Of a stretch of DNA of 64,000 bases, positions 11,591 through 23,900 are shown piece by piece. Position 1 is the stretch's first letter; every line of letters starts with the position of its first letter. The notes below the pieces were generated by a model. The model did not search any database. It saw only the letters and a list, made by a program, of their open reading frames with translations, and was not told the DNA's origin. The stretch comes from Hyalella azteca (taxonomy: Eukaryota; Arthropoda; Malacostraca; Amphipoda; Hyalellidae): positions 124,001 to 188,000 of the forward strand of contig NW_025941472.1 in NCBI RefSeq assembly GCF_000764305.2, written 5' to 3'. The position numbers and the translations under genes are program-made.

Positions 11591-13346
11591 TCATCATCTT
11601 GCAATTGCACTTTTTTGACGCATCCTTCCCGGTATTATTAATTTTTGTGTAATAGGCAAAGCAATGAAAGCAACGAACAAAAAGACCGAAGAACGCTTCC
11701 TTTTGGCACGGCACTGAGCACTGATGCCCAGCCCGGCACGATTCCGTTACTGCTGACACGTTGGTGTCTACCTAATAGAAAATCTCTGATCCATTGGAGT
11801 ACATTTTCCTCTATTTCCAAAGACTGGGAATAGAGAGAACAGTGCACTTGACAGTGTCTGTTCCCTCAATAGAGGGAACAGTGTTCCGCTGATGCGGGAC
11901 ACTTTTAAACGTTTGGTAAATCGAGGTACACTGCATCCACTGGGTCCCTTTCGTCCAGCAAGCGAGTCCAATCATTGAACGTAGGCAAGAGGTTAGTAGT
12001 GCAGAATCTACCGGCAATAAAGCCATGTTGACAGTTTGATAGGAGATGGTGAACAGTCAAGTGATCGATAATCCCATCTCTCACAACAGATTCCATTACC
12101 TTACAAACAGCACTTGTCAGACTTCTATGGCGATGGTTACCGGGCTACTTTTGTCACCTTTTTTGAACAATGGTGTTACTTGAGCTTCTTTCCAATCGGT
12201 CGGTAAAGTTCCTTCGTTCATTTTTTTTTAAATAATACTGTCAAAGGGCCTGCCAGGACGGTTGCTAATTCTTTGAACAATCTGGGTGAAAGGCTTCTGG
12301 TCCACATGATTTGTTAGGATTTAGGGCGACCAGGCGCTTGAGAACCTCTTCTTCGTGTATTTCAAACCTGTTAATTTCGAGCCTACTGGGCGCTCCTCAA
12401 TAGCTGGAATACTGTTTAAATCCTCATCTGTGAACATCCTGCCAAAGAACTGAGGTTTACTTTCAATTCAGAGATACCGTCGTTTGTCTTACACTTCGAA
12501 CTAGCTTACAAAAGAAGGCTTCTGTGTTCTTTTTTGTATTTTTGGAAATCCTTCTTTTCACAATTTTCACTGCGGTGCGACAGATTTTTTAGCTTAATTT
12601 CAAGCTTTTGCATACAGGTTTTAATCAGCATCGCTGCGAGTTAGTAAATAGCGCTTGTACGCTCCCTTCTCGGTCAGCTGAGCAATAACTGTGCTGTTCA
12701 TCCACTGGGACTTTTTCACTCCGCCGAGCTTAATCTTAGGTACACACGCATCAACTGCAGACATAACCAGGCCTCTGAGAAATGACCATGAATCAGTCAC
12801 ATTCGTGTCCTTAATACTGTCTGAAATATTCGCCGCATTCATTGCATCTCAGAATTAGTCACTTTTTGCAAAGTTCAAGACGTTCACGCTTCCGAAGCGT
12901 CTTTTCTGCATAGCACTTAATACTGAAGTAACAATGACTGGTGGTGGCTTTTGCCCAACAAAGCCCGTAGCGAAGTTCATCTAACATTGATTCTTCACTA
13001 GTAAATACTAGATCAAGAATATTTGGGGTCTGTTTACCCTTAAAAAGGGTTGGCTTGGTGATGTTCTGGATTAAATTTGAGTCTCGCACAGACTTCATGA
13101 ACGGATGCTGGGGGGATTCCCATCTCTTAGAAAGGATTCATCTGCCCAGTCTATTTCTGGATGGTTCAAGTCCCCAACGATCAACATATGCGACCTACTG
13201 AGATTCATGCTCGGTAAAAGGCAGAGAGGAACTGTTAGGTGATCTATTAGGGACTCCTATGAGGAGGATATCCTTGCCATCGTTGAATTAATACATGTAT
13301 TAATTCAACCATGATCCTTGCCTTTTAGAGAAAGTTCGCACCACAC

Positions 13347-13990
13347 TGGCCCGTATGCTAAATAGGGCACTAGCGCTACGAAGTAGCACTGCGCACTACA
13401 AGCCGTAGTGCCTACTATAGTGCGACATGGAACACTACGGTTGGCATGCTAAATAGGGCACATAGCACTATGAAGTAGCACTACGCACTACAAGCCATAG
13501 TGCGGCATGGAACACTACGGTTGGTATGCTAAATAGGGCCAAAAGCATAACGCGCACTACAAAAATCTAATGTCTTTGGGAAGCGTGGCCTTTGAATATA
13601 TGATGGGAAAGGTGCGCAGACGCATTGCGAATTTCAGCTCACATCACAATTTTCACTAGTACCATTATATACCATCACAATTAGACATTTTACATCAATC
13701 TTCTGCAAAGAATGAGAATAACTTAGGGAATAATTAATTATTTGAGCACTTAACTACCGTTCTTCAATAGACTCATAGCGTAGTGCGGCACTATAAAGTA
13801 CTCTAACAGCGAAGTAGCACTTCAAAGTCTTTCTGCATACGAATCAGTAGTGCGACACTAAGCGACACTAAACATTGTAGAGCTACTTCGAAGTGCTTAG
13901 TGTCTGTGACGTATTTAGCATACCAGCAGGACACTTCGTAGTGCATAGTGCTACTTCGTAGTGCTAGTGCCCTATTTAGCATACGGGCCA
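13347..13990. mobile_element. MITE with long terminal inverted repeats
   Basis: The left end (tggcccgtatgctaaatagg) and the right end (cctatttagcatacgggcca) are exact reverse complements. Pairing continues inward for about 50 bp with few mismatches. The interior is built from many short tagtgc / gcacta motifs in both directions and has no transposase ORF. The bases act flank the ggcc...ggcc core on both sides, a possible 3-bp target-site duplication. It interrupts the LINE endonuclease region. Superfamily is not assigned. Confidence 0.85.
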
Positions 13991-14432
13991 CTGATTCTCT
14001 AGTAATCTAGTTGATTGATGCTCTGCAGATGACTTAACTTGTTGGGCCTCATACGAGGTTCTAACAACAGAGCTACACCTCAACTGCACTGGTCTTCCTT
14101 TTAAAAATAGTATTGATATCCACAGTAATAGTAGTTATACTCATAGTGGGGTCGGTGTTAGGGGCGAATCTTGTCTGTCGTAGGACAAATCTGCTCTATC
14201 GCCGATTCTGGACGTATCAGAAATTTCACGGTTAATGGGGGTATGGAATTCGCAACGCACTGCTTCAATCTTGCTATTATCAACCTCCCGGCCTCTTTGA
14301 CGATTTTGACTAAAACTGTCAGAAAAAGCTGAAATCGAACAAGCAACTCAGTGCTCCAATTTTCATACACTGAACTACCTCTCGGACACTGAAGTACGGT
14401 CTCCAATATTCAGTGTACACGAAATTTCTCTC

Positions 14433-14888
14433 AAACTAATGAAAGCAGTTTGATGATACTTGGCATATGCATGCATTAGGTCCCAACAGTGATATTTATG
14501 GAGTGATTATTTTTTTCAATTTCGCCTTCGTTCCCATCTTGTACGATCATACGGGCCAAAATTCAGAGTGAACACAAAATAGTTTTTGAACTACTGAACT
14601 GATTCGAACGTAACCCAGAATTTATATTCCTAATCACCTAACGGAGATGTTTAGGTTGTGCAAAAATTTTTAATTAAGGTGTCGTTCGCGAGTTATACGG
14701 CCATATGGAGAAGTGACTTGGCATTTCAATGGTTGATGGTCAAATTAGCAGTGAAAATGAAGTGTCATCCAAAGAAACGAAGGTAGCTCGATGAAACTTT
14801 GCACATGCATTCACTAGTAGGCCTACCTGACGGTGTTGTTTAGGTCGTGATAATTTCTCCGAGTTCGTCTTCGCTTCCAAGTTGTACC
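14433..14888. repeat. Three diverged copies of the dispersed ~165-bp repeat
   Basis: Units start near 14433, 14596 and 14772. They share the gatg(a)aac block, the gatgtttaggt-type block and the tcgccttcg(t/c)-type block ending gttatac / cttgtac. It is the same family as 9714-10015, so the LINE block is flanked on both sides by it. Confidence 0.6.
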
Positions 14889-14916
14889 CCAATGGTCATA
14901 AGGTGCAAAATTCGCA

Positions 14917-15414
14917 GTGACCACAATACGTTTTTTATCCAACTGTACAGGGGGTCGCCTGCCGAAGACCACCACTGCCCTGGATGTAATGGACCATCAT
15001 GATTCCTGTCTTCCGGAATGTAGCCTTCAACACTTCAAGCCGTCCGTATCTAGGCCGTGGGTCGAACCAGCCCTCGGTCGAACGGCCACTTGTCGAAGGA
15101 CGATAAATTTTGGAACAGAACTATGCTATCTGAAACCTAACCTCAGATGCGGTGAACGTAAAATACGTAATTTAACGATGCCCGGAAGTCAGATTCGATC
15201 CGCGGCCTGGTGGTGCACAGCAGGTTCTATGCGAGGCCGGAGGAAGACAAAGCCGAGTGGTTCACGACTGATTGGTGAATGTCCGGAGAGATCCAAGGCG
15301 TTCGATTCAGGGCTTATTGGTGCAGAAAATTGGTGGTGCACGGCTGCGCTCCCCTGTACAGGTACAGGTTTAAACGAAACTTATCGCAGTACTTTGAAAC
15401 TAAGGCAAAGTTGA
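14917..15414 (+). other. Unrecognised 165-codon ORF
   Basis: This is one of the longer non-repeat ORFs in the window. The predicted protein is basic and Cys/Trp-containing, and the motif WWCTA occurs twice because the DNA carries a short internal duplication (tggtggtgcac at about 15209 and 15331). I recognise no family. It is GC-richer than its surroundings and adjoins the repeat array, which suggests transposon-derived sequence rather than a host gene. Confidence 0.2.
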
Positions 15415-15722
15415 AATAAATTTGTCATGTTCTAGTGTAAGGGGATCATGGGATTAAATGAAGTATATACCAATTTCGAGGAACTTTTACTTCGGTAGAG
15501 GGAACAGTTGACTATATAGAGTATGTTTGTCAGTGAAGCTTTAACACCTCTCCGATAGAAGAAAAATGCTTTTAGAAATAGAACGAGTATATGGGATTTA
15601 CACAGGCTACGTTAACGTGAATTCATCATCAGTGCAGAGCCTCTATCTGGAATTAAGAAAGAAGGCATCCCGTAATGCACAATGCACACATCCTGAGAGT
15701 TTTGAATGAAAATAAAGTAGAG

Positions 15723-16018
15723 AATTTTTATAAAAGGTAAATAATAAGAAAATCAATAGCATAATTTGATTCTATCAGTAGCACGAAAGTTTATTAAAGT
15801 AAACAAATTATGAATGGAGAGCCACCTTCGTCAGGGTTGGGTTGAGATGACACCAACAGTTTGTTTGTCGCCTATATAATTTTTATAAAAGGTAAATAAT
15901 AAGAAAATCAATAGCATAATTTGATTCTATCAGTATCACGAAAGTTTATTAAAGTAAACAAATTATGAATGGAGAGCCACCTTCGTCAGGGTTGGGTTGA
16001 GATGACACCAACAGTTTG
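15723..16018. repeat. Recent tandem duplication, 155-bp period
   Basis: A segment of about 141 bp at 15723-15863 recurs at 15878-16018 with essentially one visible difference (agtagcacg versus agtatcacg), separated by 14 bp. The near identity implies a young duplication. From 16019 to 17825 nothing else is recognised; the 93-codon ORF at 16147-16428 has no family signature. Confidence 0.85.
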
Positions 16019-17825
16019 GTCTCCGTCGTTCGGGACCGAGACTCTACATTAGACCAAAAGAATCCTATTATTGTTATTTTCCTTCAACGTTATTACTGTA
16101 AACAAGTTCTTTTACGCGCTCTCTTATACGTCTATTTATCTTCAGAATGACTAAGAGTGCTGATAACTCGATTTTAAATGCCATTTTTCAATCGATTTTG
16201 GCACTGATACCAAAAAATATCGTTGAAGTGACTATTAAAATAAGCTCCCATGAGCAAGGGTTCGACAAAAAGTGTCTCTGTGAGCGCGATTTGCTCACTT
16301 GTTCTGCAACGGCCACAGACTATCCGTTCCTAAGCCAGCAGCGTTTTTCAAAACATCTGTCCATAACATCATATCGAAATTATTGCTCAAACGGAAATAA
16401 ACACTTGCTCCTCCAAGTATTCCTTTAAAAATGTTGTAAATTACCCTTAGGTAGTAAAATATTTCAGTTTGGGAGCCATTGCCTTAATGTGACAGCTATG
16501 CAGGAGGAGCCTTCGTCTGAAATTGAAGGGTTGCAGGCCCAACACTGCCATCACGCAGGGAAACACTTTCACTTAAATTATTCTGAAATAAAATATCACA
16601 GCTCACTTTAAGCATAAAGAATAGGCATGCAGTCTGCTTCAAAACGAAACTCTTATCCCGTCGCTCCATTACAAATTACTGTATTTACATGATTAAACTG
16701 CCTTTCGATAACGGGAGTTAAAAATAATATTATAATTACATGGGTAAAGATGAAGAATTCGACTACCTAAACCTTCTAAATTCTACGTGCTTGAATTCCG
16801 TCATAAACAATATTTAATTTCCAGTCGAATGGCTTGAAGAAAACTATGAAGCGGGAATGCTTCTGCGTGGAAATGTCGCTATAGGCGACACAATGCAAAT
16901 ACGGAAAAACTTAGTCTCGCATGTTAAATTAAAATTGGTCATCATTTGAGCCAACATGGAATCCCTGATGATCGTTATTTCTAGGAGCCATTAATCGTTA
17001 GTCAATTTTTTGCTGAATAGTTGAAATGCAGTAAAAATACAACTTAAAACTTAGGTACCAAAACAAACTATACGGTTGAACTTAGATCTATTTTTAAATG
17101 CCGATGCAATGTGATGCATTTACTAGGGTCCTTAATAACTACGCGTTGTATTACTTAACTTGGTTGTAGATAAGAGCCTCCAAAAAGTCGGGGTGCCGAG
17201 AATTTGTGGCGTCAAGTTATCTAGGAAACGCTCATTATTAGTCCCTTTAATTTATTTACATACCTATTTCGTTCAGAATTGGTCTTCCAGTATGCAGAGA
17301 GGTGTAATTTCAGACATATAAAATGCATCGCCGGGACCTATGCAAGTTGGATATTTATACTCAGCGTTGGCTGGGTACAAATGACTACAAATGTGTGACA
17401 ACTATGGCAATATTGTGCTGCTTTTCTTGGTTAGTTACGAATGAATTAAATACACGACATAAAAATAGAAGCAGAAAGCAAAATAAAGTTTTTTTCAACG
17501 CTGGCAAGAACTTTGCTTTTGACATACCGCAAACTGCTACAGGCCTACATGATTAAATATGTACAAGTCGGAATTACGCTCTCAGACACAACTCGACGCA
17601 TATGCTAAAAAAATTCATTCGACATTATATTATTAGTAAATTGGCCGGGTAGGCAATGGTTCATTTCATTCGGCAGGAATGCAAATTGATGAGTCATGTT
17701 CAATTGAATTCAAAACATGAGTCAAACCAATTCAAATCCCTGCAGATGATGGGTGGCGAATGAAAAACCTAAAGTCGGAGGTTAACCAGCTGTTCTAGTA
17801 ATTAATTTGGTTGAACGGAAATGTG

Positions 17826-17960
17826 TCAAGCGATGTTCTTTTGTTTCCTGACGGACTGCCTCTCGTAGCCGCGACGGATCTTCTGTAGGTGGTTATCTAC
17901 GCAGGGCAGCAGCAGCGGCAGCTTCAACAGAACGCACAGGGCAGAAGGATACAGCGCGTA
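17826..17960 (-). CDS. STEAP exon 10 (C-terminus)
   Basis: Acceptor ccgccag|TAC. It encodes the last span and [17 protein letters not shown], then a short basic tail to the TGA stop at 17826-17828. The PC...L.KIRRG.E signature is conserved in the family. Confidence 0.93.
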   Translation of the reverse strand, partial: YALYPSALCVLLKLPLLLPCVDNHLQKIRRGYERQSVRKQKNIA

Positions 17961-20900
17961 CTGGCGGAAGAATAGAATTATAAACAAGTTGAAACTGAAA
18001 TGAGTGTACAAAATGCAAGATTAATTACAGAATAATGATCAATCTTCTGGAAATAATAAAGAGAAAATTGTAAACTCGGCAAGCGATTGTGTGATTATAT
18101 AATGCATCATGATAATCTTTTATAAACATCAACGCTCAATGTTAGAAACAATATTTGAAAGCATTAAAACCGTGTAAGAGCACATATTTCTGCAGGAATT
18201 TGACCTTGCAGATCCCAATAAATAATAAGTATCACAAAACGTTTCATTTCGTTGATGTGCATCGCTAGAACGCCTCATTCGAGAAACTTTAATTTGTAAT
18301 GATAGTTATCAGTTCAGACACAAATGCTCATACCTGAGGTCCGATGGGCAGCGTGTTGAAGCAGCCGAAGTAGAGGAACATGTAATTCCAAGCCAGGAAA
18401 ATGTCGTGGAAGCTTGCGAAGATGAGACACACCCAGCCCAGCTTGCTCTGGATGAAGGTGAACTCCCGCCACGACATCGTGGCCGTCACGGACGGCAGGG
18501 ACGTGATGCCCAGCACCACCGTCAGGCACATCGCCAGCGCCCCTGAGGACGAGGCAACAGTGAAGGTGAAGAGCAATGGTCTGGGCATTGCGAGGAGTGT
18601 TTGTCTTCGGAGCAAAGTTTTGAAACCTACAGAAAGCGTTGAGCCTCGACAGAAAGTGTTGTGTTTCGGCAGAAAGCGTTGTGTCTCGACAGAAAGCGTT
18701 GTGTCTCGACAGAAAGCGTAGTGTCTCGACAGAAAGCGTAGTGTCTCGACAGAAAGCGTAGTGTCTCGACAGAAAGCGTTGTGTCTTGGCAGAAAGCGTT
18801 GTGTCTCGACAGANAGAAAGCGTTGTAGCTCGGCAGAAAGCGTCGTGTCTCGACAGAAAGCGTCGTGTCCCGACAGAAAGCGTTGTATCCCGACAGAAAG
18901 CGTTGTGTCTCGACAGAAAGCGTTGTGTCCCGACAGAAAGCGTTGTAGCTCGGCAGAAAGCGTCGTGTCTCGACAGAAAGCGTCGTGTCCCGACAGAAAG
19001 CGTTGTATCCCGACAGAAAGCGTTGTGTCTCGACAGAAAGCGTTGTGTCCCGACAGAAAGCGTTGTAGCTCGGCAGAAAGCGTCGTGTCTCGACAGAAAG
19101 CGTCGTGTCCCGACAGAAAGCGTTGTATCCCGACAGAAAGCGTTGTGTCTCGACAGAAAGCGTTGTGTCCCGACAGAAAGCGTTGTAGCTCGGCAGAAAG
19201 CGTCGTGTCTCGACAGAAAGCGTCGTGTCCCGACAGAAAGCGTTGTATCCCGACAGAAAGCGTTGTATCTCGACAGAAAGCGTTGTGTCCCGACAGAAAG
19301 CGTTGTGTCTCGACAGAAAGGTATGGGTATCGATTTTTAGCGTCGAGTATCGCAGATATCGGAGAATTAAAAAAATATTTGGACGTCGTAATGAAAAGTT
19401 TGGTATGAGCAAAAATATTTGAACATTGGAAGGCAACGTTTATCATGAGATAAAAAATTTAGGATAGGAAGAAGCTTGGTTATTGGACGTAGAGCAATCG
19501 GTATCAATTGGACGACGGAAGAGAGTTTCTAGAACGAAAATAATTTCCTGATCCAAAATAATACATTCTGTTGTAAAAGTTTCACAGGTATGAACTCCAA
19601 ATTATAGATTGTTGGTAGATTGATAGATATATTTTTCTGACGCTTGAGTGGACTGGTCCGCTGTTTCTTTTTCACATATAATTTCAGTTGCGTTCAATTC
19701 TCACCATATCCCCGCAAATAAAATTAAGGCTGAAATTGACTTTTTCTCGTTTGAAAATTCCATTAGATATGAACATCAATGAAATAAATCATTGAGAGCA
19801 TTTTTTTCATTATTTTCTAAAATTTATTTTATTTTTATTGCTCTGTATCAAAGTCATACCGAGCGTAAGGAAGAGTTCTCCGCGCCAGTTGAAATGGAAG
19901 TTGTAGAGCTGCTCTGTCTTCTCAAAGGTAGTCCCATTGGGGGCCTGTACCAAGACTCGGATGTTGGTGGCGGGCTCGTAGACCCAAGACAGGGTCTGGG
20001 GGGACACGTATGCCACCGACATGCATGCCTGCAGCCAAAATATACAAAACATTACGTCTTGTAAATATCCACGACGGCGTCCATTACAAGGAAATAGCAA
20101 TGACAGCACTCGCTCACTTATTTTTATGATAAACACATAACGTTGAATACCATGGCAAGTCTGAACAAGTGTTTGAGCAGAATTATCTTAGAATGATTAA
20201 TTTCAGAAAATAAATTCAAGTAAAATATTACGTTAGTCCAACAGCTAAGAGTACTGCAAGAAAGATCTCACGTCTCGTGATTCTTATTGAACAGCTCAAC
20301 AAGTTAGTAATAAATCATGTGCGATTAATACGCAATTTTCAATCATTAAAAATCAGAGACTCTGAACTCCAGACTCGCCATGTTCATAGGAAATAAAACA
20401 TTAAACGCATTTCTCACATGCGTAGCGGCCATGCCGAGCATGAGCAGGCCGAGCTGCTTGCGCATCTTGAGCCAGTCGCCGAGCCAGGCAGGGAAGCGGC
20501 TATACTTGGTGCCCCGCCACAGCTGCACGTAAGCGGCCAGCAACCCTGCAGCGTTGGCAGATATCATTGTGTGTTCCTCCATGATCATATAGATATATAC
20601 ATATATTTAATAGTGTGATACATAGCTGTATATGATATAATGTTCTTTCATCTTATATAGCTGCATAATATCAAGTTCCTCCGTGTATGATGGATGCATA
20701 GTATTCTTTTCATCCGTGATAGATGACTGCATAACACATGATGTGGACATTATATGAGATGAATTTTTGAGTTTTAAAATTTGCACAATAGGAGTAGCTT
20801 TCATTTTTTCCAACTGTATGTAAATCACCAAAGTAAATTAATCTCTGCAATCCTGCATAAAACATTTTAAATAAATACATAAGAAAATTATTGCAAAGAG

Positions 20901-23900
20901 AGAACGAGACCAAACGTGAAATTATTTAAGACAATTCCAGTACAAGTTCAAAAATATTCTCCCTCAAGTTGGTCTTTATGCACTGACCAGGGAGGTAGCA
21001 GAAGGCTAGTGTCCAGAGGGCCACCACAGCGATGACTCTGTTGAAGTTGGTGTTGAAAAGCGTCGTCCAATTCTGCGTCCAGTCTCCGTCTTGTATGTTC
21101 CGGCAGATCTGAAAACTGGTTTGAAAAGAAAATAGCGTTAGAACTGTTAATGCATTTCTTTGTATACGAGTCATTAGTAGCCTAATGAAAAATGTGCTAA
21201 ATTTACGAATTTAGCAATTTTCCACACAATTAAGATTTTGTTGTTTTTTGTCACTCTCATCCAACAATTATTCAACGAAAAAATCATAAACAATGCCACC
21301 CGAACAAGGTGGCACTAATGCTAGTATGGGTTCCGGACCAGTAGCTATCCGCTGTAGGGTGACCTACCTGTCTACGGGTGCGATATTTTGATATTTGATG
21401 CTAAACAGTACGAGAACCAATAAAAATTATTCCTATTACCTGAAAAGAGCGATAATGGATACGAAAAGGAAGAGACCGAAGACAACAGCAACAGGCTTCT
21501 TCCAGGACGGCATGAGCTTGAGCGGAACGTCCTCGATGTCGCGCGCGGCTTTGATGGTCCCCCAGTCGACGGGGGTGAACCCGCACGCTCGCACCACCTG
21601 CGACACCGCCGCCTTCGCGTCGGGGTCGTTGCCGGCGATGAAGACCTGATGCACAAGACGGAGCTACTTGCAGGAAATTACGACGAATGTGATAACGTTT
21701 AAAATTCTTAAGTTTGAAATCAGAGACAGGAGGGAACTGAAATATATTATGTGTTAAAACGTTTCTATTTAAATATTTAGCTGGCATGAAGAGAAACCGA
21801 AAGATTTCAGTACGTAATATTCTGTCTCTGTATAAAACGGGGATTTAGATTGGTTATAAACAGCCACATTCTTTCACTTAATTATTTGCTGTTTTCTGAC
21901 TTACGCTGGTGCGTGATCGAATATTATCAAGAAATTTGAGCGCTGCTTCGCTCACAAGAATCGAAATAAGAACGAACCTCCTTGCTGCCCTGCAGCCCGC
22001 CGTTCTCCAGTGCGTAGGCCGACAGAACATTGAAGCCCTTCACGACGCTCGACTCCGGCAGCAGACCTTGCAGGTACTCAGCGTTACTCTGGTAACTGAA
22101 CACAAAACTTGTATCAGGTGCAGGTACTCAGCGTTACTCTGGTAACTGAAGGCAAAACTTGTATCAGGTGCAGGTACCCAGCGTTACTCTGGTAACTGAA
22201 CATAAAACTCTAGGCAGATTCATTGGCGAAAAGAGGCAAATAATAATTTAATTCATGCACTCATTTAATAAATTAGCCGGATTATAGGTCACTTCAATTT
22301 TTTCATTTTAATGAGGAACGAAATTTATCCGTACTTTTCGTAACGAGTAAGTTGCTCCTGCACTTTACTTTACCTCTTAATCTCTTTTATTAGCTCATAC
22401 TGCGATGGTTCGTAAGCTCCAATCGTAAAATTTATTATATTCGCTCATTTCGGCAATTACAATTTCATTCCCAAATAACTTCTTCTCAATGTATTGATAA
22501 AAGTCAACGTCAAATGTCATTAGCCTTTCATTCCCACAAGGCGCACGTTGACCCCGATCACTCACTGAGGGCCTCGCCTGATCTCCGTGTTGTTGGCCAC
22601 GTCAATCACGATCTTGCCTCTGAGTCTGGCCAGCGGCAGGCTGTCGTAGTGGTCCCGACCCACGGCCACCACCACCATGCTGCTCGCCGCCAGAGCCTCG
22701 TCCTGGTGCAGCAGGACAGCGCCTGTCTGCTTCACCATCGCACTGCAGGAGGACATGCAACTGCGTTAATTAATGATGATTAATTGCACTGATTAATTGC
22801 TCTCTGACAGTGCAATTAATGAGACTGCGTCAATACTCGAACAGTGCAATTAATGAGACCGCGTCAATGCTCGGACAGTGCAATTAGTTCACAAACAGCA
22901 TCGGTACGAGTTTGCGTGGTGCTATTCATATAACAAAAATTATTATTTCACTGGCAACACAATTTCAACTTTATCGCTCATAAGGTTTCATGTGTAACGA
23001 ATGTGACCATGGCTACAGTGCAATGAATGTAAATTCAGTGCGGAATTTTGTGGTTTAGGAGATGTGGTACCTAATTCACTGGGAAATAAAAAGTTTTTAA
23101 TTTTAGTTAAATAATGCAGTGAATTAATTTAGTCTGCGGGTATCGTATTTGAATGCATGTGAAGTAAGCCATATGTGCAACAATGACTAGCCCGTTAGTG
23201 CTCAGTTTTGTTTTCCAAACAAATGTAAGTGCAGAGTATAGAGTAAGCACAGGTCCTTTCATTTAAAGTCCAATAAACAACTATAGGAGTCTTAACTGAA
23301 TATATCGTTATTAAAAATACGATGGAAATTATACTAAATCAATTGTTGATACAAATGTGGTGAAAAATATGGAAAAACTAGTGATGCAATTAATTGATGA
23401 ACATGTTAGAGTTGCACAGATGTTGATACAATTAATTCATCGCTAGTTTTTTGTAATGAACTCTCCCTGTGTTAACCAGAAGCGGCCGAACAGAGACTTC
23501 CAGCAACAGGTTTAGCAGGTGAATTTAAAACGGCTTAGAGCAAACTTTATAGTTAGTCTCATTTGAAACCTAACGATGAGCAAATTTTAAAACCAGTTTC
23601 TGAACAAACGACTGAAGACTTAAATCTAGTCGCAGAATTTAAAGAATAAACACAAAATTTCAATGCAGTTGGTGCATCAGGAACAAACTTGGAAGATATC
23701 TTAACAAGAAATTTTGCAACGCTGCTGGTACAAAAAGAAAATGCTGGCGAGAAATGGTAGTTCGAAACTACGTGAAACAGTATAAATTAAGTTCTGGTAG
23801 GCACTGGATGGGGCAGCAACAGTATAAACCGACGGCGACATGCCAGTTCTAAGCCAGTAGTTATACAGTTGGCAACCCATGTAGCGGCATAGCTGACATG

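Larger units (their letters stand above)
10340..14150 (-). mobile_element. Degraded CR1/Jockey-group non-LTR retrotransposon (EN + RT)
   Basis: Minus-strand fragments appear in correct LINE order. Endonuclease pieces: VALLLEPRMRPNKL near 14030, RSPNSSSLPF near 13230, LIVGDLNHPEIDWADESF near 13170, and TPNILDLVFTSEES near 13000. RT pieces: LKRLVALNPNKSCGPE near 12330, LPTDWKEAQVTPLFKKGDK near 12180, LTSAVCKVMESVVRDGIIDHL (split here as LTSAVCKVME and SVVRDGIIDHL) near 12090, QHGFIAGR and DAVYLDLPNV to 11905, WIRDFLLGRHQRV near 11790, LVNWADTWQLHFNADKCKK near 11230, and a C-terminal DMWNSLPV at 10588. Stops and frameshifts break it, for example a one-base slip in a C-run near 13115 and another near 12145, so it is not functional. 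It is interrupted by a MITE and a SINE. Clade assignment (CR1, L2 or Jockey) is from motif style only. Confidence 0.85.

Noticed and set aside
14917..15414. A host gene encoding a 165-residue basic protein
   Set aside because: It is adjacent to a repeat array, contains an internal short duplication and has no known domain; listed only as an unrecognised ORF.
18328..19446. A 372-codon ORF with [12 protein letters not shown] repeats
   Set aside because: It is a translation of the 20-bp minisatellite running into STEAP exon 9; the true exon begins at the acceptor at 18542 in phase with exon 8.
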